A stretch of 64,000 nt of DNA from Deltaproteobacteria bacterium (lineage in GTDB: Bacteria > Myxococcota_A > Polyangia > Polyangiales > Polyangiaceae): positions 1-64,000 of the forward strand of contig VGRJ01000003.1 in assembly GCA_016875405.1 (NCBI GenBank). Direction: 5' to 3'. The notes beneath the pieces were generated by a model. It ran no database searches. It had not been told where the DNA came from and was given only the letters and a program-made list of their open reading frames with translations. Shown here piece by piece: positions 47,630 to 56,136 of the stretch. Made by a program: the position numbers and the translations under genes. Within the stretch, counting starts at the first letter, position 1; each line of letters starts with the position of its first letter.

Positions 47630-49432
47630 TCAGTTGCAGCGAACGAGCGGCGTCAGCGGCGCGAGGGTGCGAGCCTTCACCGGCGCGCAGGCGTTCTTCG
47701 GCAGGCACTTATAGGGCGTGCTCCCCGACTGCGCGACTTGAAAGCACGCCTCCCCAGCGGCGCAGGGGGCGGGGCATTTCGAGGCATCGGCGAACGGATT
47801 CACCGTCCGCTCGAAGCAAGCCTGCCCCTTCGGGCAGGACCCGCCGCACGACGCGACCGGGAGCTCGTCGATCCCGTCGAGCATCGAGAGCGCGGACTCA
47901 AGCGCCTCCTTGACCTCCGTCAAGGTCTGCTCGGCCTTCGGGTGGCCCGAGTCATCGGCCACGCAGAGGAACTTCGTGGCGCCGCAGAGCGCGGTCGAGT
48001 CGCACGCCGGCCCCTTCGACGCGAGCGCGGCGAACTCGGGATCGCCGTAGAGAGCCGCACCTCCGACGAGCACGAGCCGCACCGTCGCAGGCGTCGCGTC
48101 GACGATGGTGCCGTACGGATCGGCCGCGTCGCCGCCGAACACGACGAGATCGGCGAGGAAGCCCGGCTCGAGCCGACCCATCACGTCACCGAGGCCGAGC
48201 GCGCTCGCCGCATTCTTCGTCACCATCGTCACGAGCTCCTCGTCGGAGAGGACGCCGCTCCAATGTTTCTCCGACCAGTCACGGGCGAAGCGCAGCTCAT
48301 CGAGGAGGTTCTGGCTACCACCCATCGACCAGTCGGGCGCGAGCGCAACGGTGACGCCAGCAGCGCGCGCGGCCGGAATGTCGGTGGTAGCGCCGTAGAG
48401 CGAGACGTTGGAGGCCGGCGACCAGATGAGCTTCATCCCGGCGGCCGCCATCTTCTCGAACTCGGGAGGCCCGAACGCCGTGCCGTGCGTGATGGCGGTC
48501 GCAGACCCGAAGAGACAGCCGGGGGTCGAGGTCAAGTTGTAGAGCTTGTCGAACTCGCCGAGCGCGGTCTGGTTCACACCCTCGCCCACGTGGATGAGGT
48601 ACGCCTCGGTGTCGCCGCTCGCGACGTTATTGCACACACCATCGGCGCTCGTCTTCGCGGGAGGGAAGATCGCCGAGGTCTGCACGCGATCGTGCTCGAG
48701 GCCATTTTGCTCGACGTCGATCGAGCGCGCGAGACCGTAGAAGCACGCCGAAGACTGGCCCGGCAAGCCGACGATGCTGGTCGTGCCGGCGACGAGGCCC
48801 TTCATCGAGCCCCACTTGTTCATCTCGCACTTCTTGCTGTTCGTCGTCCCATCGAGGCTCAGCGGACACCAGAGGGGCTTGCCCTGCGACGCATCCTCGA
48901 GGCACTGCTTGTAGTCGAGCATCAGCCCGTACTCGGCCTCCTTCGGCCACCTGTCGTGGTCGGTGTACTTGCAGCCGAACGGCGTGCACGCGCAGGCGCC
49001 CGACTTGCAGTACGACGAGGCCGCGCAGTCGGTCGCGGTCGAGCAGGTCGTCGGCAGCGTCGGCGACCAGTCATCGTTGTCGAAGATGTCGAACAGGATG
49101 TGGTTGTGCGTGTCGATGAGGCCCGGGGCGATGACGCCATTCGTCACCAGCAGCCCGGCGTCCGGGTTCGCCTTCGAGCATGCGTCACCCTGAGCGACAC
49201 AGCCGATCAGCGCGCCGTCGACGAGGACCTCACCGTCGAAGGTCCCGTCGGGTCCGACGACCTTTCCGCGCAGAATGAAGAGGCCTGCAGTGGTTCCGCC
49301 TGTCGTGACGCCCGAAGCGCCGCTCGACTGGGTCGCGCCGCCCACGCCCCCAGAGCCGTCGACATCGCGCTCCGCGACGCAGCCGTACGCGAGCACGAGG
49401 AGGCCGACGCCGCAGATAAAGAATCGGATCAC
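47630..49432 (-). CDS. Lipoprotein amidohydrolase with Cys-rich insertions
   Basis: 600 residues. Lipobox AYGC after the signal peptide. The amidohydrolase (imidazolonepropionase/atrazine-chlorohydrolase-like) domain has IAPGLIDTHNHILFD (HxH metal site), LIHVGEGVN (third His region), ITHGTAFGPPEF (fourth His) and VALAPDWSMGGSQNLLDEL (Asp). An insertion of about 60 residues after the HxH holds seven cysteines (TTCSTATDCAASSYCKSGACACTPFGC region). A Cys-rich tail (GGSCPKGQACF, CPAPCAAGEACF) follows the domain. Probably a surface-exposed hydrolase; the substrate is unknown. Start GTG 49432. Confidence 0.82.
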   Translation of the reverse strand: MIRFFICGVGLLVLAYGCVAERDVDGSGGVGGATQSSGASGVTTGGTTAGLFILRGKVVGPDGTFDGEVLVDGALIGCVAQGDACSKANPDAGLLVTNGVIAPGLIDTHNHILFDIFDNDDWSPTLPTTCSTATDCAASSYCKSGACACTPFGCKYTDHDRWPKEAEYGLMLDYKQCLEDASQGKPLWCPLSLDGTTNSKKCEMNKWGSMKGLVAGTTSIVGLPGQSSACFYGLARSIDVEQNGLEHDRVQTSAIFPPAKTSADGVCNNVASGDTEAYLIHVGEGVNQTALGEFDKLYNLTSTPGCLFGSATAITHGTAFGPPEFEKMAAAGMKLIWSPASNVSLYGATTDIPAARAAGVTVALAPDWSMGGSQNLLDELRFARDWSEKHWSGVLSDEELVTMVTKNAASALGLGDVMGRLEPGFLADLVVFGGDAADPYGTIVDATPATVRLVLVGGAALYGDPEFAALASKGPACDSTALCGATKFLCVADDSGHPKAEQTLTEVKEALESALSMLDGIDELPVASCGGSCPKGQACFERTVNPFADASKCPAPCAAGEACFQVAQSGSTPYKCLPKNACAPVKARTLAPLTPLVRCN

Positions 49433-49476
49433 TCAATCAATCTGCCACGAAGTGAGCCGCCGCTCGCACGAATTCG

Positions 49477-50925
49477 TCACGCGCGCGGGCGCGTCGAAGG
49501 CGCAGCTCGACGGCGCAACCTGCGCGCCGCGCCGACGAGCCCCATGGCCACCAGCGCGAGCGTGCCGCGCCCCTCGCGACGGGCCACGCCCATCGCGCAA
49601 CTCGCGTCCGAGGTCGTATCGCCACCGAGCCCATCGAGGGGCGGCGAGCCTCCACCGGCGCTGGTGCTCGTCGCGCTCGAGGTCGACGTCGACGCGGTCT
49701 CGAGGCAGCCATCGTCGGCGTCGAGAGGGCAAGGATCGATCTTGTCGCCGACCCCATCGCCATCATCGTCGGCGTCGCAGACGTCCCCGACGTTGTCGCC
49801 ATCGGTGTCGGTCTGGTCGGGCGAGGCGACGGTGGGGCAGTTGTCCTCCTCGTCCGCGATCCCGTCCTGGTCGCCATCGAGCCCGCCGACCGGCACGAGC
49901 TCGATGTCGAGCGTCACCTTCTGCCCCGCGGTCATGTCCGCCTTCAGCGACGCGGTCTGGTACCCAGGGCTCTCGACCGTCAGCGTGTACGAGCCGGGGA
50001 GTGCCTTCAGCTCGTAGGCTCCAAGAACGTCCGTCGTCGTCTCTCCGCCCTTCGCGAGCGAGACCTTCGCGCCCGCGAGGAGCGTGTCGGGGCTGCTCTT
50101 TTCGTGCACGACGCCGACGAACGAGCCGACGGTTCCGAGCTTGGGCGCGAAGATCCCGAGGTGGTTTGCGACGACGCGCTCGGTGCCATCGGACGGCTTG
50201 TTCACGACGCCCTTGCCTTCGAGGTACATCGCGCTCGAGCCGCCACCGTCGAGGTTCATCGCGTCGTACGAGCCGAGCTCTTTGAGGAAGGCGCCGAGCT
50301 CGGCGCAGGTCGAGCCCACGCTCGCCTTCGTGCGGCCGTCGATGACGACCACCACCAGCGTCTTGCGGTCCTCCGACAAGCCGACCGCTGTGCGCGGGTG
50401 CCGGTTCGAGCAGAGCGAGCTCCCGGCGCCGAACGAGTTGACCACGCTACCGGTGACGACCCACGGCTTGCCGGACACCACGCCGTGCATCCACGCAGGA
50501 TCGAAGTCGACGAGGTCCTTGACGGGACGGAGCTCGAGCTTCGTCCCGGTGTCGAAGGCGAGCGTGCCCGAGGTCGTGTTGTCCTTGGTGTCGCTCCAGG
50601 CCACACCTGCCCCCGCCGAGAGCCCGGACGTCCCGTAGGTCTCGTACGAGAAGAAGTCGCCGTTCACGGCGAGCTGGGCGCCGATGAGCTTGCCGTAGCT
50701 CGAGGTCGTGCGCTTGCGCTGCTTGGTGGTGGTCGCCTCGAAGCGGATCCCTGGGCTCGCGAGATCGACGATCGCCGCATGCGAGACGCGGTTCGGACCG
50801 GCCTCGGTGCGGAGGAGCTTCTTTACCCCGTCGAACGGGGTCGACCACTTGTCCTCGGCGCGAAGCGGAGCGGCGAGGACGAGCCCGAAGGCGAGCGCGA
50901 GCGAAGCGGCAGAGCGGGGCTGCAT
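49477..50925 (-). CDS. Phosphodiester glycosidase (NAGPA) domain protein with TSP3 repeats and MYXO-CTERM-like tail
   Basis: 482 residues. The signal peptide ends LAAPLRA. Residues about 25-255 form the NAGPA/DUF2233 domain (AVNGDFFSYETYGTSG, SNRHPRTAVGLSEDRK, DAMNLDGGGSSAMYL, VVNKPSDGTERVVANHLGIF), which hydrolyses GlcNAc-1-phosphodiesters in characterised relatives. A carboxypeptidase-regulatory-like beta-sandwich follows (GAKVSLAKGGETTTDVLGAYEL), then thrombospondin type-3 Ca-binding repeats (DGDQDGIADEEDNCP, DTDGDNVGDVCDADDDGDG). The end is a Ser/Thr linker, a Cys, a hydrophobic helix and an Arg cluster, like MYXO-CTERM sorting signals. TACATT lies 8 nt before ATG 50925. Confidence 0.87.
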   Translation of the reverse strand: MQPRSAASLALAFGLVLAAPLRAEDKWSTPFDGVKKLLRTEAGPNRVSHAAIVDLASPGIRFEATTTKQRKRTTSSYGKLIGAQLAVNGDFFSYETYGTSGLSAGAGVAWSDTKDNTTSGTLAFDTGTKLELRPVKDLVDFDPAWMHGVVSGKPWVVTGSVVNSFGAGSSLCSNRHPRTAVGLSEDRKTLVVVVIDGRTKASVGSTCAELGAFLKELGSYDAMNLDGGGSSAMYLEGKGVVNKPSDGTERVVANHLGIFAPKLGTVGSFVGVVHEKSSPDTLLAGAKVSLAKGGETTTDVLGAYELKALPGSYTLTVESPGYQTASLKADMTAGQKVTLDIELVPVGGLDGDQDGIADEEDNCPTVASPDQTDTDGDNVGDVCDADDDGDGVGDKIDPCPLDADDGCLETASTSTSSATSTSAGGGSPPLDGLGGDTTSDASCAMGVARREGRGTLALVAMGLVGAARRLRRRAAPSTRPRA

Positions 50926-50933
50926 GGCGAAGG

Positions 50934-50939
50934 AATGTA
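50934..50939 (-). promoter_or_regulatory. TACATT -10-like element, 8 nt before ATG 50925
   Basis: Minus strand TACATT, eight bases, ATG. It supports 50925 rather than the upstream in-frame codon at 50946, which lies beyond the element. Confidence 0.45.
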
Positions 50940-50979
50940 TCACCAAAGCAAGTCGGCTCGGCCCCTCGAGTCGCAGCCT

Positions 50980-51714
50980 CTAGTGCCCGTCGGTCGCCTC
51001 GGCCTCATGCGGGGCCGGCGTGAGCCCGAGGCCGCGAACGATCGCTCCGTGCACGGCGTACACGACCGGCGTCAGCGCGACGGCGATGAGCACCTTCAGC
51101 ACGTACTCGCGCGCGATCTTCGCGCCGATCCAGCCCCAGTCCTTGCCTGCCACGCCCGACCAGAAAATCGCGTTGATGGTCGCGGTGTCGACAAGCTGGC
51201 TCAGCAACGTCGAGCCCGTCGCGCGGAGCCACAGGTGCCTCCCGCGCGTGAGCCGCTTCCAGTAGAGGAACACCTGGATGTCGAGCAGCTGGCCGATGAG
51301 GTACGCGACGATCGAGGCGATGAAGAGCTTCGAGCTGCCGCCGAAGATCTTCGCGTACTCCCCCGCTCCGAAGTAGCTGTCGACGTCGGTCGGCAGCGCG
51401 GTCGTCACCACTAGCGCGACGTAGGCGAGCGTGGCCATGCCGGCGCCGATGGCCGTCACGAACCGAGCGCCGCGTCGTCCGTAGAAATCATTGATGACAT
51501 CCGTCAAGAGGAACGTGACGGGGAAGAGCGTCATGCCGACGCTGACCGGGCCGACGGGCGTCGCGAACGCCTTGCCGCCAATGACGTCCCCGAGCACGAG
51601 GCAGGTGACGAAGATCCCGACGAGGACGGCGTAGAGGCGGTGCTCCACGCCGAGGCTCCAGCCCTTGGACGACGCCTCGGACGAGGAGGACAAAGCGGCC
51701 TTTTCTGGGGACAT
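50980..51714 (-). CDS. YhhQ/VUT-family queuosine-precursor transporter
   Basis: 244 residues with six or seven membrane helices. Family landmarks: LVLGDVIGGKAF, TLFPVTFLLTDVINDFYGRRGARFV, IASIVAYLIGQLLDIQVFLYWKRLTRG, and LRATGSTLLSQLVDTATINAIFW. YhhQ proteins import 7-deazaguanine precursors (preQ0/preQ1) for queuosine. The N-terminal 20 residues are Ser/Ala-rich and cytosolic. ATG 51714 chosen; a near-consensus TATGGC lies 6 nt upstream. No que genes are in the window. It is divergent from the porin gene. Confidence 0.9.
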   Translation of the reverse strand: MSPEKAALSSSSEASSKGWSLGVEHRLYAVLVGIFVTCLVLGDVIGGKAFATPVGPVSVGMTLFPVTFLLTDVINDFYGRRGARFVTAIGAGMATLAYVALVVTTALPTDVDSYFGAGEYAKIFGGSSKLFIASIVAYLIGQLLDIQVFLYWKRLTRGRHLWLRATGSTLLSQLVDTATINAIFWSGVAGKDWGWIGAKIAREYVLKVLIAVALTPVVYAVHGAIVRGLGLTPAPHEAEATDGH

Positions 51715-51826
51715 CGACGGGCCATAGCACGCCCTCGTCACGCTGCCGTCACTTGCACGAAGCGGCGTCGCGACACCCGATCGTTTCCAGTACCCAAAGC
51801 TCGTGTAGTCAAGTAATCGGCAGCGC

Positions 51827-53017
51827 ATGAATCGTTTTATCAAGCTCGTCAGCGTCATATCGACGCTCGCGCTCGCGCAGGCGGCGCTCGCCGAAGAGCC
51901 GCAGGAGCCCCCGAAGCTCAGCCTGAAGGGCGAGTTCGGAAAGGGCTTCGGAGTCGAGAGCGTGGACGGCTCGTTCGGGATGAACCTCCGCGCGCGCGCG
52001 CAAGTTCGCGCGACGGTCGTGGGCCACGAAGAGGAGGACAAGGACCCGAGCGCCGATTTCCAGATCCGCCGCATGCGCGTGTCGCTCGACGCCCACGGCT
52101 GGAAGAAGCTCGTCACGCTCCGGGTGCAGCTCGCCTTCGCGACGAGCGACCTCGACCCGGTCGCGCCAACGCCGCTCCGTGACGCGTTCGTCACCTTCGC
52201 GCCCACGCGCGACTTTCACTTCCGCGCCGGGCAGATGAAGGTGCCCTACGGTCGACAGCGCGTGGTGTCGTCGGGGAGCCTGCAGATGGTCGACCGCTCG
52301 CTGGTGACCGCGGAGCTGAACCTCGATCGCGACGTCGGCGCGGTCATGTTCTCGGACGACGCGGGCGGGTTTGGCGGGCTCTTCGGCTACTCGGTCGGCG
52401 TCTTCGGCGGCGACGGGCGCAACCGGACCTCAGGCGGCGACGGCCTGCTCTACGCGGCGCGCCTCGCGCTCCGGCCCGTCGGAGGCGAGCTCGGCGACGA
52501 TCTCGACGAGCCCGATTTCGTCCGCTCGAAGCCTCGCCTGCAGTTCGGCGTGTCCGGCGCCTTCAATCACAAGACGGATCGGGTGAGGAGCACGATCGGG
52601 GAGCGCTTCGAGACCGGCCCCTGGGCGAACTACGTTCACGCGGGCGCCGACACGAGCTTCAAGTACCGCGGACTCTCGATCACCGGCGAGGCCTTTCTGC
52701 GACGAGCGCTCGAGGATCGCCACAGCGTGCTCGAAGAGGGTGAGACCGTCACCGACGTCGCGCGCTCCGGGTACGGCGGCTTCTTCCAGGCCGGGAAATT
52801 CCTCGGTGAGCACCTCGAGCTCTCGACACGCGTCGGCGTGTTGCGTCGCCTTGGCGACGCCGAGAGCGGCTTTCGCTCGGAGCAGGAGCTCGGCGGCGGC
52901 GTGAGTTACTACGTGAAGAAGCACGCCCTCAAGGTGCAGGCCGACACGTTCTACATCTGGGAGCAGTGGGGCGAGGGTCGCGTGCAAGGGCGACTCCAGC
53001 TGCAGGTCGCGCCCTGA
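51827..53017 (+). CDS. OprO/OprP-type phosphate-selective porin family protein
   Basis: 396 residues. Signal peptide cleaved after QAALA. The mature protein matches the porin O/P family: LRARAQVRATV, FQIRRMRVSLDAHGWK, VTFAPTRDFHFRAGQMKVPYGRQRV, VTAELNLDRDVGAVMF, GYSVGVFGGDGRN, and a C-terminal strand ending LQLQVAP. Probably a trimeric 16-stranded outer-membrane channel for anions or an uncharacterised solute. The 113-nt divergent region upstream is relatively AT-rich (TAGTCAAGTAATCG), so a promoter is likely there. No Pho box was recognised. Confidence 0.85.
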   Translation: MNRFIKLVSVISTLALAQAALAEEPQEPPKLSLKGEFGKGFGVESVDGSFGMNLRARAQVRATVVGHEEEDKDPSADFQIRRMRVSLDAHGWKKLVTLRVQLAFATSDLDPVAPTPLRDAFVTFAPTRDFHFRAGQMKVPYGRQRVVSSGSLQMVDRSLVTAELNLDRDVGAVMFSDDAGGFGGLFGYSVGVFGGDGRNRTSGGDGLLYAARLALRPVGGELGDDLDEPDFVRSKPRLQFGVSGAFNHKTDRVRSTIGERFETGPWANYVHAGADTSFKYRGLSITGEAFLRRALEDRHSVLEEGETVTDVARSGYGGFFQAGKFLGEHLELSTRVGVLRRLGDAESGFRSEQELGGGVSYYVKKHALKVQADTFYIWEQWGEGRVQGRLQLQVAP

Positions 53018-53039
53018 GCGCGCGGGCCGTGCGCTGCCC

Positions 53040-53675
53040 TCAACCGAGATCGATGCGGCTCCCGTCGATCCGCACCTCTTCGGTCGCCTCGAGTGAAGCG
53101 TGCCCGGCGCGGACGACGTGCCCCTCCTCGACGAGCGTGCGCGTGCGCTTGGCGCGGAGCTGGTGGAGATCCTCGACGTGGCGGTAGGCGTTGCGGGCGC
53201 GCTCGAGGATTCGCTCGGCCGCCGACTCGATGCGCTCGGCGGCGAAGACGAGGCCCTTCGCCGAGAGGCGGGCGAGCCGGTCGCCGAGCATTAACGACGA
53301 CGTGCCGTCTCGTCCCCCTGCGAGCTCGACCACCTCGCCGCGCGCCCGCACCTTGCCGCCCGCGACGAGCTCGATGTCCCCGTGAGGAGCCTCGAGCGAC
53401 AGCGTCCCGGTGGGCGCGAAGACGCGCGCTTTGCCCGTCACGGTGTCGAGCTCGAACAGCACGCGCTGCTCCGCGTCGCGCACCTCGATGAGCTCGTGGC
53501 CGCTGCGCCACGCGACCCGGGCGCTCGCCCCGTGAGCCTCGGCGAGGACCTGCCCTCCAGGATGCGACATCGCGAGCACCTCGGAGAGCGACGCGGGGAG
53601 CTCGTCGGGCAGCGTGGGCGCCTCGACGGCGGGCGTTCCGAGGTCCGGAGGCGTGGTGGTGCGAGGAGCAGTCAT
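53040..53675 (-). CDS. DUF3540-like protein, orphan copy
   Basis: 211 residues. The layout parallels the DUF3540 protein at 25.9 kb: a Pro/Thr-rich start, a small beta-domain (GGQVLAEAHGASARVAWRSG), stalk-like repeats (GTLSLEAPHGDIELVAGG), a long amphipathic helix (ARLSAKGLVFAAERIESAAE), and a nearly identical end (EEVRIDGSRIDLG against EKLVKIDGGQIHVG). Here no vgrG, DUF2169 or PAAR gene is adjacent; the neighbours are a porin and a PAQR protein. Start ATG 53675. Either a spike component acting in trans or a leftover of a dispersed cassette. Confidence 0.65.
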   Translation of the reverse strand: MTAPRTTTPPDLGTPAVEAPTLPDELPASLSEVLAMSHPGGQVLAEAHGASARVAWRSGHELIEVRDAEQRVLFELDTVTGKARVFAPTGTLSLEAPHGDIELVAGGKVRARGEVVELAGGRDGTSSLMLGDRLARLSAKGLVFAAERIESAAERILERARNAYRHVEDLHQLRAKRTRTLVEEGHVVRAGHASLEATEEVRIDGSRIDLG

Positions 53676-53891
53676 GTCTCGGCTCGTCGCGCGCACGCGA
53701 CCTCGGGGACCATATCGAACCAGCCGGGCCATGACGAGCGATGTCCGCTCCTCATGGATCGCGCTCGCCGGGTGGTGCGCGTCACGTCGAACCGCGGGGC
53801 ACCTCGACGACCTCCACGCGAGCCGTCACGTTCCAGTCCGTGGGACGAATCCGCTTGCCGAGGCCCGCCGAAGTCGCGCACGTTGCCTCTC

Positions 53892-54557
53892 GTGTCCGAC
53901 GCCGTCGCCCCCGTCCGCGTGAAGCCCCGCCTGCGCGGCGTGAGCCACGAGCTCGCCTTCTACGCCGCGATCCTCGCGACCTTGATCCTTGTCATGTGCT
54001 CTGCGCCGGGTCTCCCGCGCCTCGCGGGCGGGGTGTACGGCGGGTCGCTCGTGCTGCTGTTCGGGACGAGCGCGCTCTACCACCGCCCGATGTGGGCTCC
54101 TGCCGCGCGCGCGCGGATGCGTCGCGCCGACCACGCCGCGATCTTCGTGCTCATCGGGGGGAGCTACGCACCGCTCGGCCTGCTCGCGCTGCCGACGGAC
54201 GTGGGCCATCGGCTGCTCGGGCTGGTGTGGACCGGGTGCGCGCTCGGCGTCGTGAAGTCGCTCTTCTGGGCGCACGCTCCGCGCTGGATCACGGTCGCGA
54301 TCTACGTGACCGTGAGCTGGGCGGCCGCGCTCGAACTCCCGGCGCTCGGGCGCGTGCTAGGCCCGCCCAGAACGGCGCTGCTCCTCGGGGGCGGGGTCTG
54401 CTACTCGGTCGGCGCGCTCGTGTACGCGCGCCGCCGCCCGGATCCGAGCCCCGCGGTGTTTGGCTACCACGAGATTTTTCACATGCTCGTGATCGTCGCC
54501 GCGGCGCTGCAGTTCGGCGCGATCGCGAGCGTGATCCTGTCGACGCCAGGCGGCTGA
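53892..54557 (+). CDS. PAQR/hemolysin III family membrane protein
   Basis: 221 residues with seven predicted membrane helices. Landmarks: RGVSHELAFYAAI in helix 1, GTSALYHRP (the SALYH motif), RRADHAAIFVLIGGSYAPLGLLAL (DHAxI and PxxL region), and FGYHEIFHMLVIVAAALQF (HEIFH motif). The conserved Ser, His and Asp residues form the metal site of a putative lipid hydrolase or ceramidase-like activity in the superfamily. Start GTG 53892 is the first before the conserved part; no clear promoter or ribosome binding site was seen. Confidence 0.9.
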   Translation: MSDAVAPVRVKPRLRGVSHELAFYAAILATLILVMCSAPGLPRLAGGVYGGSLVLLFGTSALYHRPMWAPAARARMRRADHAAIFVLIGGSYAPLGLLALPTDVGHRLLGLVWTGCALGVVKSLFWAHAPRWITVAIYVTVSWAAALELPALGRVLGPPRTALLLGGGVCYSVGALVYARRRPDPSPAVFGYHEIFHMLVIVAAALQFGAIASVILSTPGG

Positions 54558-54624
54558 CGCGCGGGCGCCCGCACGAACGTCGCAACCGAAAGCGCGTCCG
54601 TGGCCGACGCCGTGGTCCGCGCGG

Positions 54625-54630
54625 TATGCT
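54625..54630 (+). promoter_or_regulatory. TATGCT -10-like element, 8 nt before ATG 54639
   Basis: TATGCT, eight bases, ATG of the lipoprotein gene. It is one of the closest matches in the set to the sigma-70 TATAAT. Confidence 0.5.
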
Positions 54631-54638
54631 CGACTGGC

Positions 54639-56093
54639 ATGTCGAAGCGTTCGTCCGTTGGGCTCGTGCTCCTCGCCGCGGCCCCCTTCCTCGGTCACGT
54701 CGTCGCCTGCGACTCGGCCGCCCCCCAGACCTCGGGCGGCGCCGGAGGCGCGAGCGGCGTGACCTCGTCGCCGAGCGCCTCGGTGAGCTCGTCGGCGAGC
54801 ACGGCGGGGAGCGGCGGCGCGGGCGGAGACGATGGACTCCCCGAGGACGAGCCGGAGGCCCCGTCGAGCAGCTCGAGCGGCTCGATGCTCGAGGGCACCG
54901 AGCCAAAGCCCCTACCCCCCGATCATCCAGGTGGCTGGACGACGTCGACGCTGGTCGTGAGCGAGGCGCGCATGGTGCTCGACGAGCAAGACAACGACCG
55001 CGTCGAGCTCGGCTTCATCGAGCTCGACTCGAGCACCACTCAGGCCGCATGCAGCGGAGAGGGCCCTCGCGCCGTGCGCACCTTCTACTCGTGGACGGAC
55101 GCCGGCTACGAGCCGGGCGACTGCCCGAGCGACAAGAACGGCCCCGTCAACTTCGCACGCTGGGACCACATAGGCCCCGCCGACGTCGACGGCTGTCCCG
55201 GCCAGGACGCCTTCGTCGAGGACGGCAAGCCCGCGACCCGCCCGTTCCTCGCCGAGTGCGCCCCTCACGCCACGTCGGGCTTTGGCGATCCTGCGGCTCG
55301 CAAACAGTATCTCGGACATTACCTCTACGACGCGGTCGCTCGGACGCTCACGTTTCGCTACGACGTGAAAGGCGCCTGCAAGAAGGAGTACTTCCGAGAC
55401 ATGACGATGGACGCGAGCGGCAAGCTGCTCTCGGCGCGCCTCGACGGCGAGCGGACCGGCGACACCACGAGCGTGTCGCGCGGCATCGGAACGACCGTTG
55501 GCTACGCGTTCGGCTCGCCGACCCCGATGTCGAAGGGCGCATCGTTCGCCGCGACGACGGACGCGCTCCGCACCCGCACCTTTCTCGCCGACGCATGGCG
55601 CTTCCGCGAGTCCCGCAAGCAGAACCCGCCGCAGCCCGAGCACCACATGAAGGACTCGGCGCTCGGCTTCAAGCCGAAGGACTGCAAGGCGACCATTGCG
55701 TACGACCACTTCTGCGTCGGCGCGGAGCCCGACGAGGCGCCGTTCCTGAAGGCGTGTGCCGACAGCCCGACCCCGAAGACGGCCTTCTTGCGCTGGCTCG
55801 TGTTCCCCTTCGGGCAGAAGAGCCCGCGCGAGAACCTCTACTGGGGCTGGCACGCGCAGAAGGCCAAGGGGTGGTCGGGCTGCTACCACCGCGGCTCCCA
55901 CTCGAATCCGGCCTTGCAGGTCGTCGACGCCGATGGCGTCTTCCGAGGATACGTCGGCGTCGAGATGCAGAGCTCGGCCGACACGCTCGAGGACGGCGGC
56001 CAGCTCGTCCCGAACCCGAAGGGATACCTCGACACCGACTATCGCGCGTGGCGCTGGATCGAGGCGGGCTACGAGCCGATTGTCTCGAAGTGA
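54639..56093 (+). CDS. Large lipoprotein of unknown function (ADYC-like layout)
   Basis: 484 residues. Lipobox HVVAC follows the signal peptide, then a stalk of about 70 residues of Gly/Ser/Ala. The mature domain has many cysteines in the pattern seen in secreted myxobacterial proteins (TQAACSGEGPRAV, GDCPSDKNGPVNF, VDGCPGQDAF, AECAPHATSG, GACKKEYF). A C-terminal part, GWSGCYHRGSHSNPALQV and DTDYRAWRWIEAGYEPI, looks like a compact globular end. I recall such layouts being called ADYC-domain proteins in myxobacteria, but I cannot confirm the match. TATGCT 8 nt upstream supports the start. Confidence 0.6.
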   Translation: MSKRSSVGLVLLAAAPFLGHVVACDSAAPQTSGGAGGASGVTSSPSASVSSSASTAGSGGAGGDDGLPEDEPEAPSSSSSGSMLEGTEPKPLPPDHPGGWTTSTLVVSEARMVLDEQDNDRVELGFIELDSSTTQAACSGEGPRAVRTFYSWTDAGYEPGDCPSDKNGPVNFARWDHIGPADVDGCPGQDAFVEDGKPATRPFLAECAPHATSGFGDPAARKQYLGHYLYDAVARTLTFRYDVKGACKKEYFRDMTMDASGKLLSARLDGERTGDTTSVSRGIGTTVGYAFGSPTPMSKGASFAATTDALRTRTFLADAWRFRESRKQNPPQPEHHMKDSALGFKPKDCKATIAYDHFCVGAEPDEAPFLKACADSPTPKTAFLRWLVFPFGQKSPRENLYWGWHAQKAKGWSGCYHRGSHSNPALQVVDADGVFRGYVGVEMQSSADTLEDGGQLVPNPKGYLDTDYRAWRWIEAGYEPIVSK

Positions 56094-56136
56094 TTTCGAT
56101 CAATCCGCGCGCACACGAAGAGTCACGAGCCCTGCC

